The notes beneath the pieces were generated by a model, which saw only the letters and a list, made by a program, of their open reading frames with translations, was not told the origin of the DNA and ran no database searches. Positions 9,086 through 17,492 of a DNA stretch of 64,000 nucleotides are shown piece by piece (the first letter of the stretch is position 1; each line of letters starts with the position of its first letter). Source of the DNA: G963667425 sp963667425 [NCBI: bacterium] (GTDB lineage Bacteria; UBP6; UBA1177); contig OY763407.1 of assembly GCA_963667425.1 (NCBI GenBank), forward strand, positions 558,001 to 622,000. Direction: 5' to 3'. The position numbers and the translations under genes were made by a program.

Positions 9086-10021
9086 TCAGGCAAAAATATT
9101 TTTTTCCCTGATATAAGTTTCTTTGAATTCCGGTATGAAAGTTTCTATGAAATCATTTTTATCTTTAAAACCTAAAAATTGAACTACATTTTCAGGAATT
9201 ATATCTTCTGCCAGTCTTTCACTTCCAGCTCCTATATAATGAGAAGCTCTGTTTGCGGCTGCAACTATTGCCAGATTCCAGATATATTTTGATGGAGTAG
9301 TATTAAGATCCGAATCTGTATGAATGATTTCATTTACATTATGATGGTTATTTATGGTATATTTGATTTCTTCTGAAAAGTTCCATTTGTCTGCAAGCAC
9401 ATAGCCAAGCTCAGAATGATTAAAACCAAAAGTTTCCTCTTCCTGTATTAATGCCTCTTCCGGGCCATGCTGAGATAACGTCTGCATGATTGTCATATAA
9501 CGTGGATCTTTTCCAAGTATCATTTTACCAAGATCGTGCATAAGGCCTGAAGTGAAACAAGCCTCTGTATCAAGGTGATATGAAAACCTGTTGGTTATCA
9601 TTTTAGCGGCAATTGATGTTGCTACGGAATGTTCCCATATAGCAAGTGAAACACTTCTGTTTTTTGTGTTAAACATGTCAAGGATGGCAATAGAAAGTGC
9701 TATATCTCTCACCATTGTTGTTCCGAGAACAAGAATAGCTCTTCTCATGGAACTCACTTCTCTTCTTAAATTATAGAAAGATGAGTTTGCCATTTTTAGA
9801 ATTTTGCCGACTATTACAGGGTCTGAATTTATTATTTTTTCAAGCTCAGAAAATGATGCATTTGAATCATTAGTAAGTTCAACTATTTTAGTTGCTATCT
9901 GAGGCTGACTATTGGCAAGTCCCATCTCATCAATAAACTCTTCTATTCTTTCTCTTTTTTCTTCAGAAACAATTTTTTCTCCGTAAAAGAAGAGGCTTTG
10001 TATTTCATCAATATTTCTCAT
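9086..10021 (-). CDS. HDOD-domain protein (signalling/regulatory HD-like)
   Basis: The 311-residue protein contains an HDOD domain at about 30-235. Its visible marks are the PQIATKIVELTND start, DPVIVGKILKMANSS and the SGLMHDLGKM segment. HDOD domains are relatives of HD phosphohydrolases that usually act as scaffolds or sensors in c-di-GMP and stress signalling. The HD pair survives in MHDLGK, but the other metal ligands are not evident. AAGGA upstream of the ATG supports the start. It lies between the HEAT-repeat gene and gpsA in one operon. Confidence 0.85.
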   Translation of the reverse strand: MRNIDEIQSLFFYGEKIVSEEKRERIEEFIDEMGLANSQPQIATKIVELTNDSNASFSELEKIINSDPVIVGKILKMANSSFYNLRREVSSMRRAILVLGTTMVRDIALSIAILDMFNTKNRSVSLAIWEHSVATSIAAKMITNRFSYHLDTEACFTSGLMHDLGKMILGKDPRYMTIMQTLSQHGPEEALIQEEETFGFNHSELGYVLADKWNFSEEIKYTINNHHNVNEIIHTDSDLNTTPSKYIWNLAIVAAANRASHYIGAGSERLAEDIIPENVVQFLGFKDKNDFIETFIPEFKETYIREKNIFA

Positions 10022-10047
10022 GAGCTATCCTTATATAGGAAAAACAC

Positions 10048-11067
10048 CTAATTATTATCATTTTCTTCATTAAAATCAACAATAAGTCTGCCTTCAGGTC
10101 TTAATATTTTCATGTATGAAAGAGCTATTTCATTCAGACACTCATCTGCATCTTCAGTTATGTGGTTCATCAGATACTGAGCAACAGAAACATCTCTCCA
10201 GCTTCCAAGTACAGATGCTGCCGCCTTTCTAACAACAGGATGAGGATCATCAAGCATTGAAGCTATTGTCCCAAGATGTTCTCTCATATTTGTGTTTCCA
10301 AGAGCGATACAAGCCACTTCTCTTACACTATGTGATCCGTCTGTAAGAAAATCAAGATAAATTTTATCTCCATCTTCAGGTTTTATATGATTTAAAGCAA
10401 TAATTGCCTCTTTTCTTATTTCGTCAGATTTATCACCTGTAAGTCCTTTAAGTGTTTCTGTTGAACTTATGTGACCTATTTTACCTATAGAAACAATGGC
10501 CGATTTTCTTACGGTAACATCTTCTTCCTTATTTAATGCAACTTTTTCAAGTGCTGATAATGTTTCAGGATATTCTATGTTTCCAAGTCCAACGGCTCCT
10601 GCAATTTTGCTTTGCGGATTAGATGATGCCAAATAACTTAAAAGAGGTTCAATAACAAGAGATTCGTCAAGCCATGCAGCACTTCTTGCAAGTTCATTTC
10701 TTATCTGAGGTATGGGTTCTTTCTTTGCAATATCTTCATTTTTTTTATCTTTATTTGGATCTTTGCCAGATAAGATAGCAACTACTGTCTGCCTTAAATC
10801 CTGTGGATTGACTCCAAGTCTTTTTGCAAAGACAGAGTTTGCAGCTCCATTTTTTGGTGCCACATACCGGAGAGATTTTGCTGCTTCAAATCGTATATTC
10901 GGGTTTTTGTCTGTCAGATATGACATTAATATTTGCGCTGTTCCATCTTTTATCTCAAAATCTCTTATAGCAACAGCTACCATTTTACGAATATTATCAT
11001 TTTTACTTTCTGAAAGCATTAAGATATTTTTTGTAAAATCCTGAATAATCTTATTCACCTGTCTCAT
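10048..11067 (-). CDS. HEAT-repeat protein
   Basis: The sequence is a run of about eight alpha-helical HEAT/PBS-lyase type repeats. Units such as DPHPVVRKAAASVLG, DKSDEIRKEAIIALN and DKNPNIRFEAAKSLR recur about every 31 residues. There is no signal peptide, so it is presumably a cytoplasmic scaffold. It is first in the operon with the HDOD protein, a common pairing of protein-interaction modules. The annotated ATG has an AAGG directly against it. A GTG three codons later (11058) has better spacing from AGGA and may be the true start. The function is unknown beyond protein binding. Confidence 0.85.
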   Translation of the reverse strand: MRQVNKIIQDFTKNILMLSESKNDNIRKMVAVAIRDFEIKDGTAQILMSYLTDKNPNIRFEAAKSLRYVAPKNGAANSVFAKRLGVNPQDLRQTVVAILSGKDPNKDKKNEDIAKKEPIPQIRNELARSAAWLDESLVIEPLLSYLASSNPQSKIAGAVGLGNIEYPETLSALEKVALNKEEDVTVRKSAIVSIGKIGHISSTETLKGLTGDKSDEIRKEAIIALNHIKPEDGDKIYLDFLTDGSHSVREVACIALGNTNMREHLGTIASMLDDPHPVVRKAAASVLGSWRDVSVAQYLMNHITEDADECLNEIALSYMKILRPEGRLIVDFNEENDNN

Positions 11068-11091
11068 CCTTTTAAATATAAATACAGACTT

Positions 11092-11120
11092 ATAGTATAA
11101 AAAAGCTTGACATCAGTCAA
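11092..11120 (-). promoter_or_regulatory. Promoter of the HEAT-HDOD-gpsA-dapB-eamA operon
   Basis: On the minus strand TTGACT (11115-11120) and TACTAT (11092-11097) are spaced 17 bases apart, 25 bases before the HEAT gene ATG. Confidence 0.6.
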
Positions 11121-11150
11121 CTATTTTAAAAAAGAGTGTGTGCTTTTCTT

Positions 11151-11660
11151 CTAGATACAGTTCAGAAGACCATTATTTTTTATTATTTCGTTTTGAACTG
11201 CCGAGAATTTACGGAAAGTTCCAACTTCCTTACCGTCAAGAGTTATTTTTCCTGTCTCTAAATCAAATGTATACAAATTTCCATTTGAATAGGAAGAAAG
11301 ATCCAAATTCTCTATTTCAATAAGTGGAAAACCGCTGTTTATAGCATTTCTTTTATATATTGCTCCATATGAAAAAGCAGCAACACCTGACATTTTCAAT
11401 GCTCTAAAGCAATCTACAGCCTGTTGTCTTGAACTTCCTGAACCAAAATTTTCTCCGGCGAGAACAATCATTCCGGCTTTGGCTTTTTTTGAAAAATCTT
11501 CATATCCTTCAAGATTATCAAGAGCATAGGGTGCCATTTTTTCTATATCTACAATAGAAAGATATTTATTGTGAAATATCTGATCTGTATCGATATCGTT
11601 TATAAGCTTTCCTTCTGTGTCCAATAATGGATAGATTTCACATGTTATCTGTTTTTCCAT
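11151..11660 (-). CDS. leuD: Aconitase-family small (swivel) subunit, LeuD-like
   Basis: This 169-residue protein is the swivel domain of the 3-isopropylmalate/homoaconitate dehydratase family. GKLINDIDTDQIFHNKYL and the substrate-binding loop NFGSGSSRQQA (canonical NFGCGSSREHA) are present. These subunits work only with an Fe-S large subunit (LeuC), which is not in the window. The start at 11660 has GGAG seven bases upstream and overlaps the preceding lipoprotein gene by 23 bases. Being last in a translation/envelope operon is unusual for a leucine gene. The substrate could differ from isopropylmalate. Confidence 0.82.
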   Translation of the reverse strand: MEKQITCEIYPLLDTEGKLINDIDTDQIFHNKYLSIVDIEKMAPYALDNLEGYEDFSKKAKAGMIVLAGENFGSGSSRQQAVDCFRALKMSGVAAFSYGAIYKRNAINSGFPLIEIENLDLSSYSNGNLYTFDLETGKITLDGKEVGTFRKFSAVQNEIIKNNGLLNCI

Positions 11661-13617
11661 CTTTTTTCTCCACTGATTGCTCTGGTTGATTTTTATTTTC
11701 AAGAAACTTATCTATAACATTCGTGAATACAACTTTCGGTCTAGCACCTGTTATTTTAAGACCGTTTATAAAAAAGACAGGAACGCCTCTGACTCCAACT
11801 TTTGATGCTTCCACTGTATCTTTTTGAAGAATTTCTTCTGCTGTTTTAGATGTGCTGAACTCTTTTATTTTGTTCCAGTCCATACCGTTCTGAACAAAGT
11901 ATTTTCTGAAAAGCTCTTCATCAGATTGTTTACTCCAGTCATTCTGATTTTTAAACAAAAGATCGAGCATTTCAAAGAATTTTGTATCACCATATATTTT
12001 TTTTACAGCTATAAGATAAAGCGAAACCTGTTTTGCATTTACATGTGATGCAAGAGGTCTATGTTTAAAGCAGAGCCTTACTTTGTCTTTATATTGCTCA
12101 ACCGCAGAATTTACTATAGATGATGCTCTTTTACAGTAGGGACATTGAAGTTCAGAAAATTCAACTATAGTGATAGGTGCATTTTTGTTTCCAATACATG
12201 CTTCATCCCCATGCATTGCTATTTTTGCAAGTCTGTTTTCATCAGGAATATTTTTTTTGTAGACAAGAGATGGTTTTCCATTCTTTATCAGTTCCATGTA
12301 AAGCTCGTCGCCTTTAAGTCCTTTTTCTATAAAAGGTTCTGCACGTTCAAGTTCTTCTTTGATTACATTTCTGAATGTTTCAAAAGGCATAGCACCAGGA
12401 ACAAATCGACCATTTATAAAAATGGCTGGAGCGGTTCTGATATGTAATTTTGATGAAATCTCATCATCTTTTGCAATCGTTTTCAAAGTTGCAGGGTCAT
12501 TTACAGCTTCCTTGAATTTTTCTATATCAATTCCTGTTGTTTCGGCCTTTTTTAAAAGAAAATCTACAGGATTATCACTATTTATCCAGTTGCTTTGCTC
12601 CCTGTATATAAGTTCATATATTTCTCTATTTTTATCTAAATTATTTGCAGCATAAAACAGTTTTGAAACATCAGCCCCTTTTTTATGATATGAAAGCGGA
12701 TGGCTCACAACATAAAATCTTATGTCATTACCATATGCTTTATTGATATCTTCAGCTGTTTTGAAAAATGTTTCACTAAGTTTACCTTCAAAATCAACAA
12801 AAGCTATTAATGTTATCGGAGCATCAATATTTCCGTAAACAAGTGAGCCTGCTAAAGGAATTTTTAATATGTCTTTGGGAATTTTAGGTGTATTTATACC
12901 TGTCTCTATTTTTTCATACTGATTAAGAGCATTTTTCATCAGTTCTTCAAAAATATTATTTATTCCCTGATTTTTAAGTTTTTCAGCATTAATGAGTTCT
13001 TTTTTTACTGTAGGCTCAATCAGTCCATTAGTTATAATGCCGTTTACAAAAACATAAGGCGTTCCTTTAAGACCAAATCTGAGAGCTTCTTCTTTATCTT
13101 TTCTAAGCCTGTTTAAAGTTTCTTCAGAATTGAGATCCATTTTAAACTTTTCTAAATCAAGCTTTAAGTTCTCAGCCCATTTAAAAATATTTTCAAGTGT
13201 TATTTCTTTCGATTTTTCAAATAAAATATCATGCATCTGCCAGAAAGCATTTTGATTTTGAGCTGCGATACCTGCTTTTGCGGCAAGAAGTGCATAACGA
13301 TGTCTTTCTATAGGAAAATTTTTAAACACAACTCTTATATGCCCTTCATTTTTTCTTTGAAGCATTTCTATCTCTTTTGCCGCCTTTTGGCAGTAAGGGC
13401 ATTCAAAATCTGAAAAAACTGTAATCGTAACAACAGCATCGTCATTCCCGCGAACAGGTGAGCTTCCAGGGAGAATTTTATAGCGTTTTACAGTTTCCTG
13501 AACAGATGTAATATCTCTGTTTTCATTTTTATTTTCAGTTTTATTCTTGTTACAGGAAGATAACATAAAAATAAAAAAGAAAAGAGAGAAAATAGTTAAA
13601 AATTTTATGGATTTCAT
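11638..13617 (-). CDS. Lipoprotein with three DsbA-like thioredoxin-fold domains
   Basis: The 659-residue protein opens with a lipoprotein signal, LSSC, lipidated at Cys22. Three DsbA/DsbG-like domains follow. Domain 1 (about 55-215) has CPYC at 73-76 and cis-Pro187. Domain 2 (about 255-425) has no cysteines where the CxxC should be (VDFEGKLSE at 274-282), though its cis-Pro397 remains. Domain 3 (about 470-640) has CPYC at 492-495 and cis-Pro613. It is probably an envelope thiol oxidase or isomerase with a non-catalytic middle module for binding. The start at 13617 is set by AGGAG ten bases upstream. It is embedded between pgpA and leuD. Confidence 0.9.
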   Translation of the reverse strand: MKSIKFLTIFSLFFFIFMLSSCNKNKTENKNENRDITSVQETVKRYKILPGSSPVRGNDDAVVTITVFSDFECPYCQKAAKEIEMLQRKNEGHIRVVFKNFPIERHRYALLAAKAGIAAQNQNAFWQMHDILFEKSKEITLENIFKWAENLKLDLEKFKMDLNSEETLNRLRKDKEEALRFGLKGTPYVFVNGIITNGLIEPTVKKELINAEKLKNQGINNIFEELMKNALNQYEKIETGINTPKIPKDILKIPLAGSLVYGNIDAPITLIAFVDFEGKLSETFFKTAEDINKAYGNDIRFYVVSHPLSYHKKGADVSKLFYAANNLDKNREIYELIYREQSNWINSDNPVDFLLKKAETTGIDIEKFKEAVNDPATLKTIAKDDEISSKLHIRTAPAIFINGRFVPGAMPFETFRNVIKEELERAEPFIEKGLKGDELYMELIKNGKPSLVYKKNIPDENRLAKIAMHGDEACIGNKNAPITIVEFSELQCPYCKRASSIVNSAVEQYKDKVRLCFKHRPLASHVNAKQVSLYLIAVKKIYGDTKFFEMLDLLFKNQNDWSKQSDEELFRKYFVQNGMDWNKIKEFSTSKTAEEILQKDTVEASKVGVRGVPVFFINGLKITGARPKVVFTNVIDKFLENKNQPEQSVEKKDGKTDNM

Positions 13618-13632
13618 AATATGCTCCTTCAA

Positions 13633-14115
13633 TTAATTGAAAAAAAGAGCTGCCAGCAGAGTCATTATCATTGCATATAAGGCGGCACATGTATCATCAA
13701 GCATCATACCGTATGCATTATGAACTTTTTTATCAAAGTAACCTGCAGGAAAAGGTTTCCATATGTCAAAAAGACGAAAGAAACCAAAAGAAATAAATGC
13801 CAGAACCCAGCCTTCAACTGAAGACAGTAATGCAAATTGAGACGGAATAAGAAGCATAGCTACAGCCTGACCATGAACTTCATCCATAACAACAATCTGA
13901 GGATCATCCATAGATTTATCGGAAGAGATAACTTTGGATGCCCATAAACCGGCAAGAAATGTAACTACTGCAAAAATTAATAGAGGTATTTTTCCGAAAG
14001 AGAGTATAAAAAAAGCAATAGGAACTGTAACCAGGGACCCTGCGGTCCCTGGTGCTTTCGGAGCATAACCGACTCCGAAAAAAGTTCCTAATAAATAAGC
14101 CAGAGCTCTTTTCAT
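13633..14115 (-). CDS. pgpA: Phosphatidylglycerophosphatase A
   Basis: PgpA dephosphorylates phosphatidylglycerophosphate to phosphatidylglycerol at the inner membrane. The family motifs are in order: GYAPKAPGTAGSL, then DDPQIVVMDEVHGQ, then RLFDIWKPFPA and GMMLDDT. The 160 residues hold four hydrophobic stretches. The gene starts inside the EF-G stop (TAATG), so it is translationally coupled to it. Confidence 0.93.
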   Translation of the reverse strand: MKRALAYLLGTFFGVGYAPKAPGTAGSLVTVPIAFFILSFGKIPLLIFAVVTFLAGLWASKVISSDKSMDDPQIVVMDEVHGQAVAMLLIPSQFALLSSVEGWVLAFISFGFFRLFDIWKPFPAGYFDKKVHNAYGMMLDDTCAALYAMIMTLLAALFFN

Positions 14116-16175
14116 TATGCTTCTCTTGATTTTTCGTACTCTTCAACAATTTTCTGCTGAATATCAGAAGCAACCTGATCATAGTTAGAGAAAGCTATTG
14201 TATAGGTTCCTCTACCATTTGTCATAGATCTAAGCTGTGTTGAATATCCGTGAAGTTCTTTCAGAGGAACTTTTGCTTTAACGACAGTATATTTGCCTTC
14301 AGAATCCATACCAAGAGGTCTTCCACGGCGGCTGGAAATATCTCCCATTACTGAACCTGCATATTCTTCAGGAACTTTGATTGCAACATCATATATTGGT
14401 TCAAGAAGAATCGGTTTTGCTTTTTTAATTGCTTCTCTGAAAGCCATAGCGGCGGCTTTTTTGAAAGCAACTTCTTTTGAATCAACAGGGTGTTCCTTAC
14501 CATCATTAAGTGTAACTCTACAGTTGATGAACTTACATCCTGAAATAACACCTTCAACCATGATTTCTTTTACGCCTTTTTCAACAGCAGGTATGAATCT
14601 GTTGGAAACAACACCGCCCACGATAGCATCAACAAACTCAAATTCGCTTTCACAAGGTTCTACAACTATGTTAACCTCAGCGAATTCACCTGCACCACCG
14701 GACTGTTTTTTATGTCTGTATCTTACTTCAGCAGATCCCTTTATAGTTTCTCTGTAAGGAATTCTTGGTTCTTCTATTTTTACAGAAATACCAAACTGAT
14801 TTTTTATTTTTTTGGCAATAACTTCAAGGTGAAGCTCTCCAAGACCGTCAACCATAAGCTGTTTAAGTTCGGCATCACTGTGAAATCTGAAGCTTGCATC
14901 TTCAACCTGCATTCTTTTGAGTGCTGTTGCAACTTTATCTGTATCTTCTTTTGATGCTCCTGTAAATGCGCCCCTAACAATAGCTACAGGCCATTTTATA
15001 AGATCAAATTTATAAGGATCGATATTTTTATCAGCAACTATCTGGTCGCCTGTTTTGGTGTTTTTAAGCTTAACAGTGGCAACTATCTGACCTGCAACAG
15101 CTTTTTTAAGAGCAGTTCTTTCTTTTCCTCTTAAATAGAATATCTGACCTAATTTTTCGTTTCCACTTACAGTTGCATTAAAAACATCTGAACTTTCAGG
15201 AATTTCACCCTGAAGAAGTCTGAATATATAAACTTCGCCAAACTGAGGAATAGTATTTACCTTAAATACTATAGCTTTTGCAGGCTGTGAGGCATCTGCT
15301 TCAATTGTTTCTCCACCTTCAAAATGTAAAGGTTTGTCAGCTGGTGATGGGAAGAAATCTGCAGCTGATTCAAGAATTACATCTGTTCCTATACTTTTAT
15401 TTGGTGCACCAAAGAAAATAGGAAAAATTGTACCTTCAGCAAAAGCTTTTGCAAGACCTGTTTTAACTTCTTCAGCAGAAAGCTCACCTTCTTCAAGATA
15501 TTTTTCCATAAGAGCTTCATCAGATTCAGCAACAGTTTCTGTAAGTTTTTCTTTAAGTTCTGCAACTGTGTCGGCAAGATTCGCAGGAATTTCTTCTTCT
15601 GCTGTTCTTTTGCCGTTTGTATATTTTAAAAGTTTACCATTGATAATATCAATAATAGAATTTGTATTAGGACCTATTTCTGCAGGATATGTTACAGGAG
15701 CAACAAAAATTCCAAGATCTGATTCAATACCGGAAATAACTTCTGATACATTAACGTTTTCCTTATCTATTTCATTAACAAAGAAAGCTATTGATTTGCC
15801 GAGTTTATGAGCTGTACGATAGCTTTTTTCAGTTCCGACATCAAGACCGGTTGTTCCCTTTACAGTAAGAAGAACAGTTTCAGCAAAAGGTATGGAAGAA
15901 GCGACTTCACCTTCGAAATCAAAATATCCCGGAGTATCCATAAAAGAGATAAGCTGATTTTTATATTCAACTGAGCATACACTTGTTGATATTGAAATTC
16001 CTCTATTTGTCTCTTCTTCTGTAAAGTCGGAAATAGTGTTTTTGCTTTCAACGGTACCAAGTCTGTTGATAACACCTGCATCAAACATAAGTGATTCCGC
16101 AAGTGTTGTTTTACCTGAAGTTCCGTGTCCTGCTATACAGATGTTTTTAATGTTTTTGCTGGTGTAATCAGCCAT
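14115..16175 (-). CDS. Elongation factor G paralog (EF-G-2 type GTPase)
   Basis: The 686 residues have the five-domain EF-G layout, but the GTPase motifs are those of the second EF-G class. G1 is GHGTSGKTT (16-24), not AHIDAGKTT. G3 is DTPGYFDF (80-87). G4 is NEID (134-137), where almost all translational GTPases have NKxD. Domain IV retains the RHKKQSGGAGEFAEV stretch. This class acts on ribosomes as an accessory or conditional translocase, and its role here is not known. No str operon partners (rpsL, rpsG, tuf) are adjacent, which agrees with a paralog rather than the main EF-G. The second gene overlap is with pgpA. Confidence 0.9.
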   Translation of the reverse strand: MADYTSKNIKNICIAGHGTSGKTTLAESLMFDAGVINRLGTVESKNTISDFTEEETNRGISISTSVCSVEYKNQLISFMDTPGYFDFEGEVASSIPFAETVLLTVKGTTGLDVGTEKSYRTAHKLGKSIAFFVNEIDKENVNVSEVISGIESDLGIFVAPVTYPAEIGPNTNSIIDIINGKLLKYTNGKRTAEEEIPANLADTVAELKEKLTETVAESDEALMEKYLEEGELSAEEVKTGLAKAFAEGTIFPIFFGAPNKSIGTDVILESAADFFPSPADKPLHFEGGETIEADASQPAKAIVFKVNTIPQFGEVYIFRLLQGEIPESSDVFNATVSGNEKLGQIFYLRGKERTALKKAVAGQIVATVKLKNTKTGDQIVADKNIDPYKFDLIKWPVAIVRGAFTGASKEDTDKVATALKRMQVEDASFRFHSDAELKQLMVDGLGELHLEVIAKKIKNQFGISVKIEEPRIPYRETIKGSAEVRYRHKKQSGGAGEFAEVNIVVEPCESEFEFVDAIVGGVVSNRFIPAVEKGVKEIMVEGVISGCKFINCRVTLNDGKEHPVDSKEVAFKKAAAMAFREAIKKAKPILLEPIYDVAIKVPEEYAGSVMGDISSRRGRPLGMDSEGKYTVVKAKVPLKELHGYSTQLRSMTNGRGTYTIAFSNYDQVASDIQQKIVEEYEKSREA

Positions 16176-16207
16176 TTTTTCCTCCTAATTTCCTTTAGTT
16201 ACCTAAA

Positions 16208-16993
16208 TTAACATATATAAGACCGTTCAATTTCATTTTTTATAAAAGCATAAAGTCCATTTCCTGAAACAATTATTCCCTTTTCAGGATTAAGATGATC
16301 TTTTTCTCCGTAAAAATCAGTCACAACACAGCCGGACTCTTCAGCAATAAGAGTACCTGCAGCCATATCCCATATAGAAAGCCCTGATTCCCAGAAAAAG
16401 TCAATAAAACCTGCTGATGTATATAGAAAATTTATTACGGCAGCTCCCATTCGTCTTATTGATAGAGTTTCTTTAACTACAGTTTGAAATATCTCCAGTG
16501 AACGGTGTTTAAGCCCTTTAGTAATGTCGGCAAAACCTGTTGCTGCAACAGCTTTTCTTACATTGGTTTCTTTTGAACAGTGTATTTGAAAGCCGTTTAA
16601 AAATGCTCCTTTACCTTTTTCTGCATAAAAAAGTTCATCCGTTGCCGGAACATAACATGCTGCAAAATCTACAAATGCTCCATTGTAGTGGGCTACAGAA
16701 ACTGCAAAATAAGGAATACCCTTTGAAAAATTGACAGTTCCGTCAAGCGGATCAATTATCCAGAGTCTTTTTTCACGAAGTGGAGTATCGCTGTAGGATT
16801 CCTCACTTAAAAATTCTATATCATCAATTTTTTTTAAAGCCTCAAAAAGATATTTTTCCGATGCAAAATCAGCTTCAGTAACGATATCTCTTTCTGATTT
16901 ACTTCTGCTTTTTAAATCCGGATTTCTAAAAAAACCAAGTAAAATTTTACCAGCTTCCCTAACAGTCTGCTCAAGTGCCGTCTTATGCGTCAT
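16208..16993 (-). CDS. suhB: Inositol monophosphatase family phosphatase
   Basis: The 261-residue Mg/Li-sensitive phosphatase has all three signature blocks. These are EFLSEES (first metal Glu), WIIDPLDGTVNF (metal Asp pair), and SIWDMAAGTLIAEESG near the C-terminus. Bacterial members hydrolyse inositol-1-phosphate or related sugar phosphates. SuhB also serves in transcription antitermination in enterobacteria, and either role is possible. It overlaps the DUF1844 gene by 11 bases and precedes the EF-G gene. Confidence 0.92.
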   Translation of the reverse strand: MTHKTALEQTVREAGKILLGFFRNPDLKSRSKSERDIVTEADFASEKYLFEALKKIDDIEFLSEESYSDTPLREKRLWIIDPLDGTVNFSKGIPYFAVSVAHYNGAFVDFAACYVPATDELFYAEKGKGAFLNGFQIHCSKETNVRKAVAATGFADITKGLKHRSLEIFQTVVKETLSIRRMGAAVINFLYTSAGFIDFFWESGLSIWDMAAGTLIAEESGCVVTDFYGEKDHLNPEKGIIVSGNGLYAFIKNEIERSYIC

Positions 16994-17273
16994 TATTATC
17001 CCGGGTATATTTTTTCATAACAATTCTGGCGGATGAAATAAGATTTTCTATAAGATTCTCCTCTTCCTTAGTAAGATTGCCAAGTGTTTTTTCCTTAAGC
17101 ATCTCAAGAAGTCCGAGATTAAATTCCGCAATCTCTACATTTATAGTAGGGGAATCATCTATGCCTTTTATCTTTATCTCTCCGAGATTATATAAAACAG
17201 CTGAATAGACTGAAGAAAGAAGGCTTTGAAATGTCGGCTCTATAGGACCATGAAAAGAGCTCTTATCTCCCAT
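16983..17273 (-). CDS. DUF1844 protein
   Basis: This 96-residue protein matches the DUF1844 pattern seen in delta-like and other bacteria. It has a FQSLLSSVYSAVLYNLGEI helix, then INVEIAEFNLGLLEMLKEKT, then GNLTKEEENLIENLI. There is no signal peptide. Its ATG is embedded in the stop of the upstream gene (TAATG) and its end overlaps suhB, so the three are probably made together. The molecular role is unknown. Confidence 0.85.
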   Translation of the reverse strand: MGDKSSFHGPIEPTFQSLLSSVYSAVLYNLGEIKIKGIDDSPTINVEIAEFNLGLLEMLKEKTLGNLTKEEENLIENLISSARIVMKKYTRDNNDA

Positions 17274-17482
17274 TATTCTTCATTCTCCAATTCTTCTTTT
17301 TTCTGATAAGTATGAATACCGCAAACCTTAAGAATCTTTTCCTCATCAATAACCTGATAATCATCTTTGTTTTCTTCAAGAGCATTCAGAAATTCATCAT
17401 ATTCTTCTTTTGAAATCTCATTGTTTGCAAATTTCTTTTCGATAGTTCTTATATCAAAAATTTTTTCACTGCTTTTCATCAT
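17273..17482 (-). CDS. Small acidic conserved-context protein, unknown function
   Basis: The 69-residue protein is rich in Glu/Asp/Lys with no membrane segment. It has one predicted helix pair around EKKFANNEISKEEYDEFLN. A single Cys is in KVCGIHT. GGAGAAA precedes the ATG with good spacing. It lies between the PEGA gene (10-bp gap) and DUF1844 (1-base overlap), which supports a real gene despite its size. I do not recognise the family. Confidence 0.75.
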   Translation of the reverse strand: MMKSSEKIFDIRTIEKKFANNEISKEEYDEFLNALEENKDDYQVIDEEKILKVCGIHTYQKKEELENEE

Positions 17483-17492
17483 TTTCTCCGTT

